Shown here: positions 22,827-35,017 of the stretch, piece by piece
Layout: the number at the start of each line of letters is the position of its first letter
Position numbering within the stretch: position 1 is the first letter of the stretch
Assembly (NCBI GenBank): GCA_948567375.1
Contig: OX419756.1
Span: forward strand, 69,604,552-69,668,551
DNA length: 64,000 bases
Direction: 5' to 3'
Origin: Lunularia cruciata
Lineage: Eukaryota; Streptophyta; Marchantiopsida; Lunulariales; Lunulariaceae
The notes under the pieces: model-generated
The model's database searches: none
The model's input: only the letters and a program-made list of their open reading frames with translations
Told to the model about the DNA's origin: nothing
Made by a program: the position numbers and the translations under genes

Positions 22827-23580
22827 TGTGACAACCCAAAAAATATCACTTTTGTGGTACTCACATAAATAAAGTTCATTCCACAGAGATACAAGTCAGA
22901 ATTTTTCAAATTTTTCAAAAGCAAATAGTAACAATGTAGTTCTTCTTGAGTTCTTCTTTAGTCTCTCAGGTAGAAACCACACCCTAAAGAGAGAAACAAG
23001 CACTAACCATAGTCTCATCACCAAATGCACACACCCATAATCACAATAGTATCTAAGCTTTCCAAACCAACTTTGATTGTGATGATTCAGATTCTCCCTA
23101 GATGGTTACTTCACTACAAAAAAAAATTGTATCAAAATTACATTCAACCCTTCCACTAAAGGCACAACTTCCTCAAACAAAACTGCTTCACATCAAACTC
23201 ACAATGCACTCACAAATGCAAAATACTACCAACACTACAATTCCTCTTAGATCTATCAAGGCATTGCTTGATTGCACTTCACTCAAGATCAAATACATAT
23301 AATGAAGATCAGCACTATGGAATCCAATATCCAACAAGCACACTGACTTGCACTCCAAAATTCTCCACACACTCACAAACATAAACACAAACTTGATACT
23401 CAAAATTAAGCTTAAGCAATGAGCACTAAGATGAAGCACTTTGCTTTATCTATCTTCAAAAATTATGAATATTAAACAACATAAGACTACAAATGCCTCC
23501 TTTAGATAGGTTGAGCACTTTGATAGTTGATAACTAATATACCATTCTCTAACAACTCTTCCAACCTATAGATTTGAAAT
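22827..23580 (-). repeat. 5' LTR-like region of E
   Basis: The edge at 22827 (TGTGACAACCC on plus) is an LTR end next to the primer site. The first 130 bp or so align with the complement of 9700-9851 before E2 gag. The far edge is not defined; coiled-coil ORF sequence starts near 23600. No gene is seen here; the open frames at 23102-23439 have no recognisable content. Confidence 0.5.
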
Positions 23581-24406
23581 GACAATGCACCTCTTCATAT
23601 CTGACTCTTCAAATCTCAAAACTGTTACAACTCCGATCCAACCCTACTCCAGCTTCCAAACCCAGTGTTCCTTGACAAATTTCCCTTTCTTTGGGTCTAT
23701 CTAATACTACTACATCTTCTACTAATTCTATCACTTCTTTGCTACAATCTGCAATTGAGATCATGGATAATCTATTTACATTGCTATCTTTTGACCCACT
23801 CTTCTCTAATGTCATAGGTTATTGATCCAAAGATACATGCACTCCTACTTCTACTACTTTGCATCAGATTTTCCTTTTTGGATTTCAAATCTCATCCAAT
23901 TCTTGTCGTGCTATATCTAATATGAGACAAACATTCTCTTATGCTTCAAACATTTTCTTATCTACTCGATCTCTCCAACTAATAAATAATTTATTCAATT
24001 GTACATCCTTTACTTTCTTCTTTTGGATCTCTCAAACTAATTTATAATTTATTCAATTGTACATCCTTTGCTTTCTTCTTCCTAGTCTTCTGCACTAGCA
24101 ATTTCAATTGATGCAGTCTTGCTGCTTCCAACTCAACCTTAGACACTGTGTTGAGCATTCCCTTTACTTTCATGACTACTTTCTTGATTGTTTCTTGCCT
24201 AGGTGTTTGCATCTTCTCTCTCTCTGCTAACAACTCCTCCCGATACATCTTCACCTCATCTTCCAACTCAGCTTTTAATGCTTCCTTCTCCTTTACACTC
24301 TGCTTGAGTTGCTCTTCCATTCCCCTAATCCACCCACATAATTGCTCCTCCTCACAATTGTGTGTAGTTAACTCTCTTTGCCAAGCTCAATGCTTCTTTT
24401 CCGCAC

Positions 24407-25156
24407 TATAATACCTATAGCTGGATAGATGATCTAGAAATGATTTTGTTAAAATTTGTAAGGATCTTATAAAGGATAAACTAAGTAGATCAGATAGAGA
24501 TATCACCAAAAGAGTACTTCTACTAACAGGCCAACAACCAAAATATGCTTGGAAACTTTAGAATCAATAGCTAGGCATATGATCTAGAGGTGAAACTTAG
24601 TGTGTTGATATCTAGAATGATGTTACACATGATGGAGAATATATATTAGATAGAGTTACCACCAAAAGAGCACTTCTACTAATAGCGCAGAAGCCAAAAT
24701 ATGCCTAAACACTTAAGGTGATTTAGAAGGCCTAAGCAAATAAATTAGACCTTGAAAATGTGCAAACCCTCTCCACTTAGTGGAGAAAAGGTTGGCCTTC
24801 CCTCCCCCTTGGTTTTTCTTACCAAGATCTTTCCAATGGTATCTCATCTATGTGATTCTAAGATTCTTACATGATTATTCCCTAAAAATTCCCTTTGGTC
24901 AAAGCTTATTTGACCCACCAGATGGGACCAAGACCAATATGTCACCCATCCATGCAAGTAATCTAAGGGTGGAGCTTGTTGACAAGTCACCTATCCATGT
25001 ACCTAATCCTATAGTGGAGCTTCCTTGGAGGAGATCTTCTTTGGCTTTATAATAAAGCAAATGTGCTCCTTTGGGGCATCAGAGGATTGAGTGTGAAATC
25101 TGTGTTTTCTCTCTTGTATCTCTCTTGAAGATTTCTCTTGTCCTTGGTGTATTACA
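24407..25156 (+). mobile_element. Solo LTR, family D, long form
   Basis: It starts TATAATACC (family TGTAATACC) and ends GGTGTATTACA. Flanks CGCAC (24402-24406) and CACAC (25157-25161) form a 5-bp target duplication with one mismatch. It interrupts ORF H. Inside, the first 155 bp or so are repeated in tandem (AGATGATCTAGAAATG-like, then CATATGATCTAGAGGTG), the mark of the long form. Confidence 0.8.
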
Positions 25157-26526
25157 CACACTTGTCTTCAAGTTCTCCAAATCTTGTCCCATTATTGCTG
25201 CCATAGCCTTTGGATGGATGACTTCTACTCATGTTGTCGAGGGGATCAGATGGTCTCAAGAGTGCACCGGGCACCTAGCTGCTCATGCTTAAGTTATCCT
25301 ATTTGTCGAAGAGTTAGAAGTTCCCTTGCAGTTTATTGCAGACTCTGCTCTTTCATATGATTGCAGTTTCCTCCTTGTAATAGAGCAGCTGCCTGTAGTT
25401 GCTCCTATTTGCATGCTCTTCTTAGGACTGTTTGGTAGGATTTCTTGGGTTAATGCTGAACCTAACGTATCACTACAGCCTATTCATGTTTGTTAAGCTT
25501 TGGGTTGAGGTTAATGGCTATGGTGGGGTCTTTTTGGCAGGTCACAAGGTATGGCTAGACTCAATCCAGGGCAAATAGATCAATGATTTGATCTGGCTAC
25601 ACGTACCAAACTAGAAGCCCAAGAATTAAGTCCTTCTTCATGGCACTATTCATAATTCTCACATAAAACATTCCTCCATGAGAATTGCACAACTTTCAAC
25701 ACACCCTCATCTCACTACTTACAAATCCAATTGGGAAATAATCAGTTCCAAGTAACGCACTGAACTCACCTAAGTCCCCTATGACTGTCAAATAAGCAAA
25801 AAGAAGGAACAATAATAGCCAAATTCTAAATTGGTCTCCAACATGTTCTCTCTCACTTGCATGTTAATTCAGACCAGTCCAACAGTGAAAATTGTCTCTA
25901 ATCCTCTGCAACATCAAGGTCTAAGGGGCCTGTCGCAGTCAATGTCTACAGCTCCAGTTGGTGACAATGCATAAGCTTTTGTCACAGCAAAGTCCAAGCT
26001 CTTGACGTACCCAAATTTATTTGTGCTCAGGCCAGACCAAACCAGCTTTGGCAATTTTCTCCTCCTCTTACCTCTCTGTCCAGGAAAATGCAACTCCAAG
26101 TTGTCTTCTCTTCCTTTGATGCTGCCGGCTAGACCGCTTCAAATTTTATGTTTCCCCCTCCTTGCCGAGCACTTCTTTATCTCTTCAAAAGTTCCTCCAG
26201 TTAGAACTTTGTCTCCAGCCCTTATGTGATGGAAAACCCTTCTTGGTTTGCATACATAACAACTACTCTCTTCTCTCTCTTCTTTCTCTTCTCTTGAATT
26301 CTCTCCCTTCCCTGCACAGGAGGCGCTTCTCCTCTCAAAGAAAATCTCTGGCAAATGCTCAAGCTTTTCACTATTTCTCTTATCACCTCACTCTCTCCTC
26401 TTTTTGAGGTCAGACATTACATCTTGAAAATTCCTCTCTCTCACACTTACCTTCGCTGTCCAGGGCAAACTCAAAATTTCTCCTTCTTCTTCACTGTTCT
26501 CCTCTCCAGCCCAAAACTCCCAAAAC

Positions 26527-27020
26527 CTGAACTCCTTCTCCTCTGTTTCACGTCACATACCAGCCCAAGCAAATTTTAAAATTCTTCTCTCCTCCATTGG
26601 TCACTCCTCTCCACAGCAGAAATCCCAAACTTGAACTCCTTATCCTCTATTTCATGTCACAAACCAAGCCAAGCAAATTTTGAAATTCTTCTCTCCTCCA
26701 CAGGTCACTTCTCTCCAAGGCAAAACTCCTCAAACCTGAACTCCTTCCCCTCTGTTTCCTATCACAGACCAGGCCAATAGCAAACTCCCGAAACTTGAAC
26801 TTCTTCCCCTCTGTTTCTTGTCACAGACCAGGCCAGCAGCAAAATTTGAAAATCCTCTCTCTTCTCCAAAGCAAACTCCCGCAACGTGAACTTCTTCCCC
26901 TCTGTTTCTTGTCACAGACCAGGCCAGCATCAAATTTTGAAAATCCTCTCTCTTCTCCAAAGCAAACTCCCAAAACCTGAACTCCTTCCCCTTTGTTTCC
27001 AATCACAGACCAGGCCTGCA
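26527..27020 (+). repeat. Tandem array, about 61-104-bp units
   Basis: Six repeats of a motif like CTGAACTCCTTCCCCTCTG followed by TTTC..TCACA(G/T)ACCAGGCCA, at about 26527, 26631, 26735, 26796, 26887 and 26978. Spacings are 104, 104, 61, 91 and 91 bp. The 91-bp units are nearly identical, so they are the most recent. Confidence 0.8.
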
Positions 27021-27229
27021 GCAAATTTCAAAAATCCTCTCTCTTTCTGTCCTTCATCACTCTGTCAACAGTTTTCCACATAAATCTTTCTTCTTCAGTC
27101 ATGTTCTCACCTTTGTGAGAATTCCTTTTGCAATTTCTGCAGCCAACCCTTCAGACCTGCAAAAATTCCTTTCCAATTCTGTCCCTCAACACTCTATAAA
27201 CATTTTCACATGGAAATCTTTCTTCTTCT

Positions 27230-27485
27230 TCCTGCCCAAAACACTCTTAGCCCCACTTCAAAAATTTTCTTTCCTGAGCTCTTCTTCCTGTCCAGAACAC
27301 TCTTAGCCCCACTTCAAAAATTTCCTCTCTTAAGCTCTTCTTCCAATCCAAAACACTCTTAGCCTTACTTCAAAAATTTCCTCTCTTGAGCTCTTCTTCC
27401 TGTCCAGAACACCCTTAGCCCCACTTCAAAAATTTCCTATCCTTAGCTCTTCTTTGTGTCCAGAACACTCTTAGCCCCACTTTGA
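27230..27485 (+). repeat. Tandem array of five 59-bp units
   Basis: Units share ACACTCTTAGCCCCACTTCA and an AAATTTCC..GAGCTCTTCTTCC tail. Copies start at about 27234, 27293, 27352, 27411 and 27470. The regular 59-bp period and low divergence point to slippage or unequal exchange. Confidence 0.8.
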
Positions 27486-30116
27486 AATTTCCCCCCTGCC
27501 TGTTTTCTCCAAATCCCCTTCAGTCCTCAGCCAGCCATTCCTTTGAAAACCCTTTCCTGCAGCCTGTCCATGTCTTCCTCTCAAAGCTTTCTCTTCCTTC
27601 CAATCCTTCAGTCGTTCGATGGTTTCCCTCTCCTCCTGAACAGCCCAAAACCCTCAGTCCCTTCTTCGAATCCCTACCCCTATGTACAGCCAGGCTCTGC
27701 CCTTCAAGTTTTTCTCTCGAGCTTTTCTCACCATAAATCTCTCTCATCCCCACACTCTATCCCCTTCGGGAAAAATCCTCCTGTCAGCTCCTCCTCAGCC
27801 CCTTGTTCCTTCGACGCATCTCCCCTCCCCCTCTACAGTTCAAACCCCCCCTCATTCCATTCCTTGAGGGCATCTTTGTCCTCCCTCCTTTTGATAATTC
27901 TCTCTTCCTCTTCACTTCTTTGTCCTACCCAAAAGAACTTTGAGGCCCCTTTGTCCTGTATTTGTCTAAACCAAAATTCTCCTCTCCTTCGATTCACCAC
28001 TCTCCTTCCCTCGAAACTTCCTGCAAAAAAAAACACCCCCTTTTTCTCTCATGTCCTCTCTCCATTCAAGATTCTCCTCCTATTTTCATATCCACCTTTC
28101 ACACCTCTATCACACTTATCTCCTCTCCTGTGTGATAAAATTCACCTTTTTCCACTGTTTCTCCAAGCCTTCTCAAAAGCATTCTTTGAGAATTCTCTTC
28201 ACCAACCAAACACTCCCAACCAACATTTTCGGGAAATTCCCAAAAGTGTTCTTTTGCTCAAAGTGGCCCAAATAAACTCTTGAGATCCTTTTGCTTTAAA
28301 CACTAACTGAAATACTCAAATAAGACTTATTTTCTCAAAAGGCACTAGATGAAATATTCTCTCTAGATTTACTTGCTCAAATAACACTAAATAAATATTC
28401 TGGAGATTCCAGTTCCATGAACAAGTCATGTGTGGGCATATCACAAAGTTGAGCTCCAAGTGTTGTGTAACACAAAGAAACTCTTGATGTTAAGTATTAC
28501 AAGGGGAAACTCTAGAGCTCACCAAATGGCACCAACTTCCTTTGAATCAGTTTCCAGACGACAGCATGTCATGCACTTCTGCCCTCAAGGTCTCACTCTT
28601 TGCCATTTGATCCTTTTGATCTTCTTCTTGCTTTGTCATTGCTTGGCATCTCTTTACAAAGTCTTCAGTCAGGCTCTTAGTCTCCTTCCTTCTAAGCTCT
28701 ACTTCAGTCCAAAGTTCTTCTAATTCCCTCTGTCCATGAATTAACTTTCTTCTCAACTCTGAACTTTCTTTGCTCATGTACATCACTACAGCCAATTCAT
28801 CTTTCAATTTTGAGTGATTTCCACTCAACTCTACTCTCTTCTTCTTCAATTGTAATAACAAGGGACAAACTAGATGCAACAAGTACTCTACCCCATCAAA
28901 GACTCTTGCAACCTTAGGTTCTTTAGGTGCTACACTCCTCACTTCTTCTACTAGAGCTTTACTCCAAAGTCTTAATCTCCTCACTCTCAGGGGCATCTCT
29001 TGTGAGCTTCCTCCCTCTTCCTCTATTGATCTTTCATATTGCCCCGGCAATATAAAAAATTCTCTTTGATCTTCTACCCTTTTGAAACTCCAACTTTGGC
29101 TTGGCTTTGGGAGTCTCTTCTGTCTCCGTTCTTAGCAATTCCAGACACAAAAGGTCTCCTCTTCCCATGCAATCAATTATGGCATGCAACTCTTGTTCTT
29201 TTGTGTCAACATCATCTTGACTTTGTTGTTGAACTTCAGTTTCACCATCACTTCTGCTGCTCGATCCTTTGCTTCTTAGCGTAAGCTCTGGTTCTTCTTC
29301 TTATTCTCCTGAGTCTTCTGATTTGTACTCAGCTTTGCCTTCTGACTCTTCTACACCCAATGATTCATCTATCACTATGATGTCTTGCCTCAGGTTCACC
29401 TTTCTCATCTTTTTGGGCTAGACCGATGACATACTCTCCTCCAAACTACTTCTCTTCCTTGTTGTTGGGATATTAATTGATTTCATCATGTGTTGTCCCA
29501 TCCTTGCATAGTGCTTATTACTACTTTGGATATGTAAAATATATTGTTGTTCCACCTTATCCATTGCTTTTTGTAAATCCGGATGAAATTGAGACACCAT
29601 CTTTTGTTGCTCTATCTCCTTCATCAGGTTCAAACCGAAGTAGAAATGTGCAGCAAATGGCATCAAGTAGTGGGGAGCCGCTCAAACTCTCCAACATCAC
29701 ACCATCTGCCATCTTTGGTGAAAACACTTTGCCCACCAGCGCTCCTGCAAATTCCTGCACTCTGATGGAAAAACACAGCCTGATGCTTCATTACATACGT
29801 AGTGCAATCAAGCTTGAAGAGTGCCATCATCACCCCAACAATACTTTGCCTCACTGGGTCTTGATAGGTATCAACTTTGTACCCATTCTTCATACACTGC
29901 ACAGTGAAGGAACTGCAGATATTATCAATCTCCTCTAGAGGCTCTCCTTTCATAAGGAATGTAGCCCCAGTTTCCTCACCAACCTCTCTTCCTAGCACCA
30001 ATCTCCAATCCAACTCTATCCATCAAGCTGGATTGCCTCACTTCCCTTCATTCTCAGGTCCCTCCTCACAATCGCTCAAAGCTATTTTTGCCATGAACCC
30101 TAGAAAACTCAAGTTC

Positions 30117-30796
30117 TAGTTCCATACCATAAAAGTGATCCAAAGTCTATTCAAAACTTTGATCCGGGCTACCATATCTAACCTTCAAATCATCGGATTA
30201 CTCATTGCAAGTGAGGGACTATTCTTTTAACTCTTCTTTGGCATCATGTGACCTCTAACTTGTGGTAGCTTAAAGATAACTCTACCGTCTCTTGGTCTCA
30301 AGATCCTAACTCCTTTAGGACTGTTAAACATCGAATTAGTGGATGTCTTTTCTACAAGCACTCCTTCAGGTCAACTACTTTGTGGCTTAGGATACTTGTG
30401 TCACATTTTGAAATCCCCTTGAGAAAGTCTTAATTTGCTATGTGGTCATTCCTCCATCATTATTTCCTAAAAAACACACCTTCTGCATGAGTTCATCATG
30501 GCATTGTCAAGTTTAGTCATTCGCACCTTAGTCATTTTTGTACTTGTACTTTCTAGATTGAAAAATCCAAAGGAAAGTTATTATGCTGTCTTTGGATCGG
30601 GTTGATCACCCCAAGGTGAAGTTTCCTTACTTTGGGTTTCTTTGCACCTAGTCTGATCCAAGTACTTCTATCCTAACACAAAGTCACTTTAATTCATCAG
30701 ATTCAATCCAAAGACACAGTTCTCCTTCTTTTAATGCAATTCACGTTCAATACAACTTTGTATGTACACTTCTTCAAAACAGAACAAAAAAAAATG
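30117..30796. other. Unassigned sequence between ORFs H and K
   Basis: No open frame of note and no match to other parts of the window that I can see. It may be the 5' flank of ORF H (minus) and of ORF K (plus). Confidence 0.4.
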
Positions 30797-32650
30797 TGGG
30801 TGCCACAAATGGGCTTTTTGATGAAAGAAGAGAAGGAGAAATTCCCCGGCTACTTCCACCATTCAGCCTACTTGAATGGACAACCGGATCTGTTCAAGGA
30901 AATCAAAAGCTATCACAAGTCAAACAAGGAGTATGCTCATACCAAGAATTTTGTACCTATCAAAGAATCATACAACACCATTATGATTAGTAAAAAGGTA
31001 CACTCAACTAAGGTCAAAACCTTGGTTTCCAAGAAATGAAAGCAAAATTAGGTCATCAAAGTATTTTTAGGATAAAGTGGAAGTGGTGGACTTGGGAAGC
31101 AAGGTGGAAACAAAGCCTCTAGGATTGATGAAGGCCGTTCTAGGTCTAAAAAGGAAACCTTCCAAAATGTGAACAAGGTAGACAATGATGACTAATTTTT
31201 ATACATATTTTCACTAGATGCTAACATCAAAACCTCAAGAGAAGCAACAAATGATGAAACACATTCATCACCAACCCTTGAAGATGTAACTCATGACAAA
31301 GGGAAAGCACCAATAGAGGAAGACAACAATGCTCCCATCACAATTTTGAACAAAGTACTTGTGTATGTACCTATTTTCTTCTTTGAACCTTGTTGGCCTA
31401 AGAGTCCTATGGTGAAGATTGTGGATGTCATTTTGGGATTGGGATCATCCACGTGAGGTCCTTTGATGCTTGAGGAAATCCAGACACTAGAAGAATAAGC
31501 CCATAAATTGAAAGAAGAAGATTCCACTATAGGAAACCTAAAAGAACAAGACAACCCCACCGGTGTAGCCACCAAAATGACATCAAAACATCAAGACGGA
31601 GAGTGCTCCTCATGATAAACCATGAGCACAATCTTTAGCATGAGATGAGAAGATGAATACAATCAAGTGTTCTTTCCATCATCTAAATTATGACAATAAT
31701 TTGATGGCATGGTTGATGTTGGTCTACTTTATACATGCAATAATGCCAACGGTGGAACTTTTGGAGGAAATTGCACCTTACTCCAAAGAGCTGAAACCCA
31801 CAATTGACAAGCATGTTAAGCTCATAAAGCACCTTCATGATAAGACAAGTACAATGGCCAAGGACAAGGCCTTGCTTCACACCAAACTACACAACACCAA
31901 CAAATGACTTGCAAAGGAGACAGCATCGTTGCAAGAGAAGAACCAACTCTTTGAGAAGTTCCAAAAGGAGGAATTGGCATTTTGAGAAAAAGTCATCCAT
32001 GATACCTACAAATGGGTGTTGATGAAGTGCAGAGCAAAGTCATAGAACATGAGCCCGGCATGAAGAACAGATTATGGCAGAAAACAAAGAAGTGGTAACT
32101 ATCAGAACAGAATTGGAGGTTGCTAACACAAAGGCAGTTGCAGTGGAGGTTTGGTACAAGAACCTAAAAGAGCTTACAGATCTTCATATCCAAGAATTAA
32201 CAATGAGCCTAAGGAGGAGGAAATTTAAACAAAGGTAAGAGAGGACCTAAAGTCAAGACGTCAACAACAATGCAAGAAATTAGTGGACAAGCATATGGCC
32301 TTCTCACAACCATAGAGCATATGGCAACTCAACTCATGGGCCAGTTAGAACAGATGGACAATGCCACAATGAGTGATTGAAGATCAAAGACATCAAAATG
32401 AAAATCAAGGCTCTCATGAGGAAGGTCTATATGAATGACCAATTAGTAACCCTGTCACTCAATCTGAAGAGCCACACAAAATCCAAGTTCAAAGAGGCAC
32501 AAACAAGTGTTGCTAATGAGGCTATCAGGCATAAAAAGGAGCTTGTAGAGATGTAGCTAAGATTGCTCATTCAAATTTGTGAGGACAAGTGTAATTCATC
32601 ATTGGTGCCACCAGATTGAGCTAGATTGAACTCTAGATGATTAATGACCT
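30797..32650 (+). pseudogene. Degenerate coiled-coil ORF K
   Basis: 30797-31039 reads FLMKEEKEKFPGYFHHSAYL, GQPDLFKEIKSYHKSNKEYA and HTKNFVPIKESYNTIM. 31653-31907 reads ELLEEIAPYSKELKPTIDKH and VKLIKHLHDKTSTMAKDKAL, a helical K/E-rich stretch. Later pieces include QEISGQAYGLLTTIEHMATQ and MGQLEQMDNATM. Stops are frequent. The first 610 bp or so recur at 47998-48611. The family is unknown; it looks like a retroelement-associated gag-like or accessory ORF. Confidence 0.45.
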
Positions 32651-33097
32651 CAATGATGCCTTACAACCAAAGCCACAACAAACTTTGCAATGAGAAATCC
32701 ATCTCATAGTCAACTGCATCTCATAGTTTTTACACCCTGCAGTTTGTTTACATCTCATAGTCATATCCAAGACACTTTGTACTTGTAAATAGATCATAGA
32801 CCTTAGTGTAAATACAAAATTCAAGTGGATCCTTATATGAAAAATTAAGTTGCAACAAACCCTCTGAGCTGGCAATTCCATGTCAAATGTACCCACTTAG
32901 AGATAAAATTAAGATAAAATTAAGATAATATTAGTGAGGAATAGATGTAATTAGAAGATCTCCAACATTTTGTAGTCACTAGATATCTTTGGTGGTTAAG
33001 TATGAAATTTATATAAGGCCTTAATCCAATGTCTTCATTTGGTGCAAATTTCCATTGCATTGGTGTTATGTGTATGTGTGTGTTTTATGTATTGTAA
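32651..33097. other. Unassigned, AT-leaning sequence
   Basis: It contains a short AGATAAAATTA triplicate near 32901-32926 and a TGTATGTGTGTG run near 33070. No gene or known repeat is recognised. Confidence 0.4.
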
Positions 33098-33102
33098 TAC
33101 CA

Positions 33103-33693
33103 TTAGCTCAAAAGATTATTTAGAGGTGAAGATTGGCTTGGTGATATCTTGAGTGATCTTTAATATGATGGCCTAAGAAGATCAGATAGAAGTGTCACCA
33201 AACAGCACTTCCATTAGTAGGGTATAGGTCAAAAACATTAAAAGCTTTAGAGTAAATTTTGGAGCCTAAATGGATGAATTAGCCTCAAAAAATAGCAAAT
33301 GTTGCCTCTATCAAGATGAAGGTGTTGCCTTATCCACCCTTTCATGTTCCATTGAGAGCTTTCTAACAAAACTTCACCCATGCTGTTTGGAGCTTCCTAC
33401 AAGAAGACTCCTTGAAGATTCCCTCGGGTCAAACTTGTTTGACCACAAAGAACAACAATCAACATGTCACTAATACATGCAACTAATCTAAATGTGGTGC
33501 TTGTTGACATGTCACCAATCCATGTATTTGATCCAAGGTTGTAGATCCCTTTGAGTGTATCTTCTTTACTATATAATAAAGGCAAGGTGTTTCTTTGGGG
33601 TATCGGAGTATTTAGGGATGAAAGCTTGTGTTTCTCTTGTGTTTCTTCTATTTTATTTCTCTTAGGGTTCCTCTTTTCCTCAAAACATTACTT
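33103..33693 (+). mobile_element. Solo LTR, family D, short form
   Basis: It starts TGTAATACC and ends near CATTACT. TGTAT flanks both sides (33098-33102 and 33694-33698), a perfect 5-bp target duplication. A TATAATAAA box lies at 33572-33580, as expected of an LTR promoter. No element interior is attached. Confidence 0.85.
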
Positions 33694-33698
33694 GTATG

Positions 33699-33979
33699 AA
33701 TGTGTGCATACTTAGTCACTTTGTTGTGAGGAATTTTGGCATAAAACATTGGCATGGAAGAATCATTTGTGTGTACTAGAGGATGGACCTTTGTGTGCTC
33801 TACATAGATCATGAACAATATCATTATGTAATTTTATAGGCCTAAGTATCATTGAGTACTACAAATTGGATGACTAAGTAGTATGGATCATTCTTACCTC
33901 TTGTAATGTAGTGCCTTTTGGGAAAGGTAAAACATTATGCTACAATATTAGATGATAGATAGATAGGACCCTTGAGAGA
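33699..33979. other. Spacer between inverted D LTRs, second copy
   Basis: The same sequence as 105-387, from GAATGTGTGC(A/C)TACTTAGTCAC to the GATAGGACCCTTG(A/G)GAGAT end. It shows that the D-pair arrangement exists twice in the window. Confidence 0.7.
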
Positions 33980-33984
33980 TTTGA

Positions 33985-34581
33985 TGTAATGTTCCAAGGA
34001 TAGGAGAACCCCTAAGAGAAACCCACAATAAGAAACACAAGGCTTCACATTCAAAACTCCAATGCTTCTATGGAGCACCTTGTCTTTACTTTATAGCAAA
34101 GAGGATTCCCTCAAAGGAAGCTCCACCCTTGGACCATATACATTGACTGGTGACATCTTAGCAAGCTCTACCCTTAGATTAGTTGCATGCATGGGTGACA
34201 TGTTGGTTTTGGTTTTGTCTGATTGGTCAAACAAGCTGTGGTTAGAGGCAAATTTTTGAGAATCTTCTTATAAGAATCTCAAAATCACATGGGTGAGGTA
34301 CCATTTGAAAGTTCTCAACAAGAAAATCAAGTGTGGAAAGGAAGAGCAGCCTTCTCTTTCTCTAAAAGAATTGGCACATTTTGAGGCCTAATTCATTCAT
34401 TTAGGTCCCCAAAAGTGGCTCTAAAAGTTTTAGGTTATTTTTGGCTCATATCCTATTACTAGAAGTACTCTTTTAGTAAAATCTCTATCTGATCTAGTGA
34501 TTCCATCATATATAACATCCTCTTAAATATTACCAAGCCAATTTTCACTTCTAAATAATATGTCTAGCTATTGATATTACA
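33985..34581 (-). mobile_element. Solo LTR, family D, short form, inverted
   Basis: It runs from TGTAATGTTCCAAGG to TTGATATTACA. The left flank is TTTGA (33980-33984). The right flank is TCTAA (34582-34586), which reads TTTGA at the paralogous junction 954-958. It directly abuts the A2 LTR, exactly as the copy at 393-953 abuts A1. Confidence 0.8.
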
Positions 34582-34586
34582 TCTAA

Positions 34587-35017
34587 TATAAAATACCAAG
34601 ACCAAGCGGAGAAATAAGAGAATGGAATATCACATTGGGACACTTGAATGTGGGAAACTTTGAATGCGTAGCATGAGCTTTGGTTTTGGTGTTTATCAAG
34701 AAGCTTCCTTGAGTCTCTTTCTTTGAATGCAAGCCAAGTGAATCAAGAAGCTTCTCAAGAAGCTTCCTTCTAGAAGTTGTTTACTTGGTATGCAAGCTAA
34801 ATTGTTGGAAGCTTCTAGAAGCTATCTAGTTGGGATACAAGCTAAGATTCCCAAGAAGCTTCCTCTCAAGATTTTCCACTTGGCATGCATGTTACCAAAT
34901 ACTTGGGAGGATACCAAGTAGTTTCCTAGATACGTCTAGAATATTCTAGGCTAATTTGGCCTATTTGCTACTTTTTTTGCCTTGACTTACTTTGTTGCTA
35001 AGCTCCATCTTGTTATA
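34587..35017 (-). repeat. 3' LTR of A2
   Basis: Runs from TATAAAATACCAAG to CTTGTTATA, followed by the complement of the polypurine region (TATTCCCCCACTACTAG). It has a perfect three-unit heat-shock element GAAGCTTCTAGAA at 34808-34820. Confidence 0.85.

Larger units (their letters stand above)
25232..28552. mobile_element. 3.3-kb pyrimidine-rich insertion in ORF H
   Basis: ORF H homology breaks at about 25231 and resumes at about 28553. From about 26000 to 28280 the plus strand is extremely rich in C and T with few long purine runs, and it holds two tandem arrays. There is no gag or pol. A very long solo LTR or another non-autonomous element is possible, but I found no convincing terminal repeats or target duplication. 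The 246-codon plus frame at 27543-28283 is a Ser/Pro/Leu artefact of the composition. Confidence 0.5.
23609..30116 (-). pseudogene. Coiled-coil ORF H, copy 2, split by two insertions
   Basis: Reading minus from right to left: GREVGEETGATFLMKGEPLE and KVDTYQDPVRQSIVGVMMAL (29663-30013), KMVSQFHPDLQKAMDKVEQQ (29418-29666), an acidic serine-rich stretch, then a long coiled coil at 28547-29050 (KRVELSGNHSKLKDELAVV, SSELRRKLIHGQRELEEL). After the insertion at 25232-28552 it resumes at 25157-25231 and, beyond a D solo LTR, continues through 24042-24320 to about 23609. Frames are shifted in several places. The product looks like a long acidic coiled-coil protein; I do not recognise its family. It is present in two copies among retroelements, so an element accessory ORF is likelier than a host gene. 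Confidence 0.5.

Noticed and set aside
15598-22960. Reading 15598-16051 and 22827-23580 as the LTR pair of one element E
   Set aside because: The two sequences do not align with each other, although each has an LTR-like edge. I left F as a separate repeat.
26730-27002. Repetitive minus-strand open frame with internal repeats (ERGFSNF type)
   Set aside because: It is explained by the tandem DNA array at 26527-27020; no start context and no family.
27543-28283. 246-codon plus-strand open frame, rich in Ser, Pro and Leu
   Set aside because: It is an artefact of the pyrimidine-rich strand; neighbouring frames are open too and there is no domain.
25232-28552. Calling the insertion a solo LTR with an ACTCA target duplication
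   Set aside because: ACTCA precedes TGTTGTCGAGG at 25232, but no matching copy is found near 28553, so the ends are unproven.
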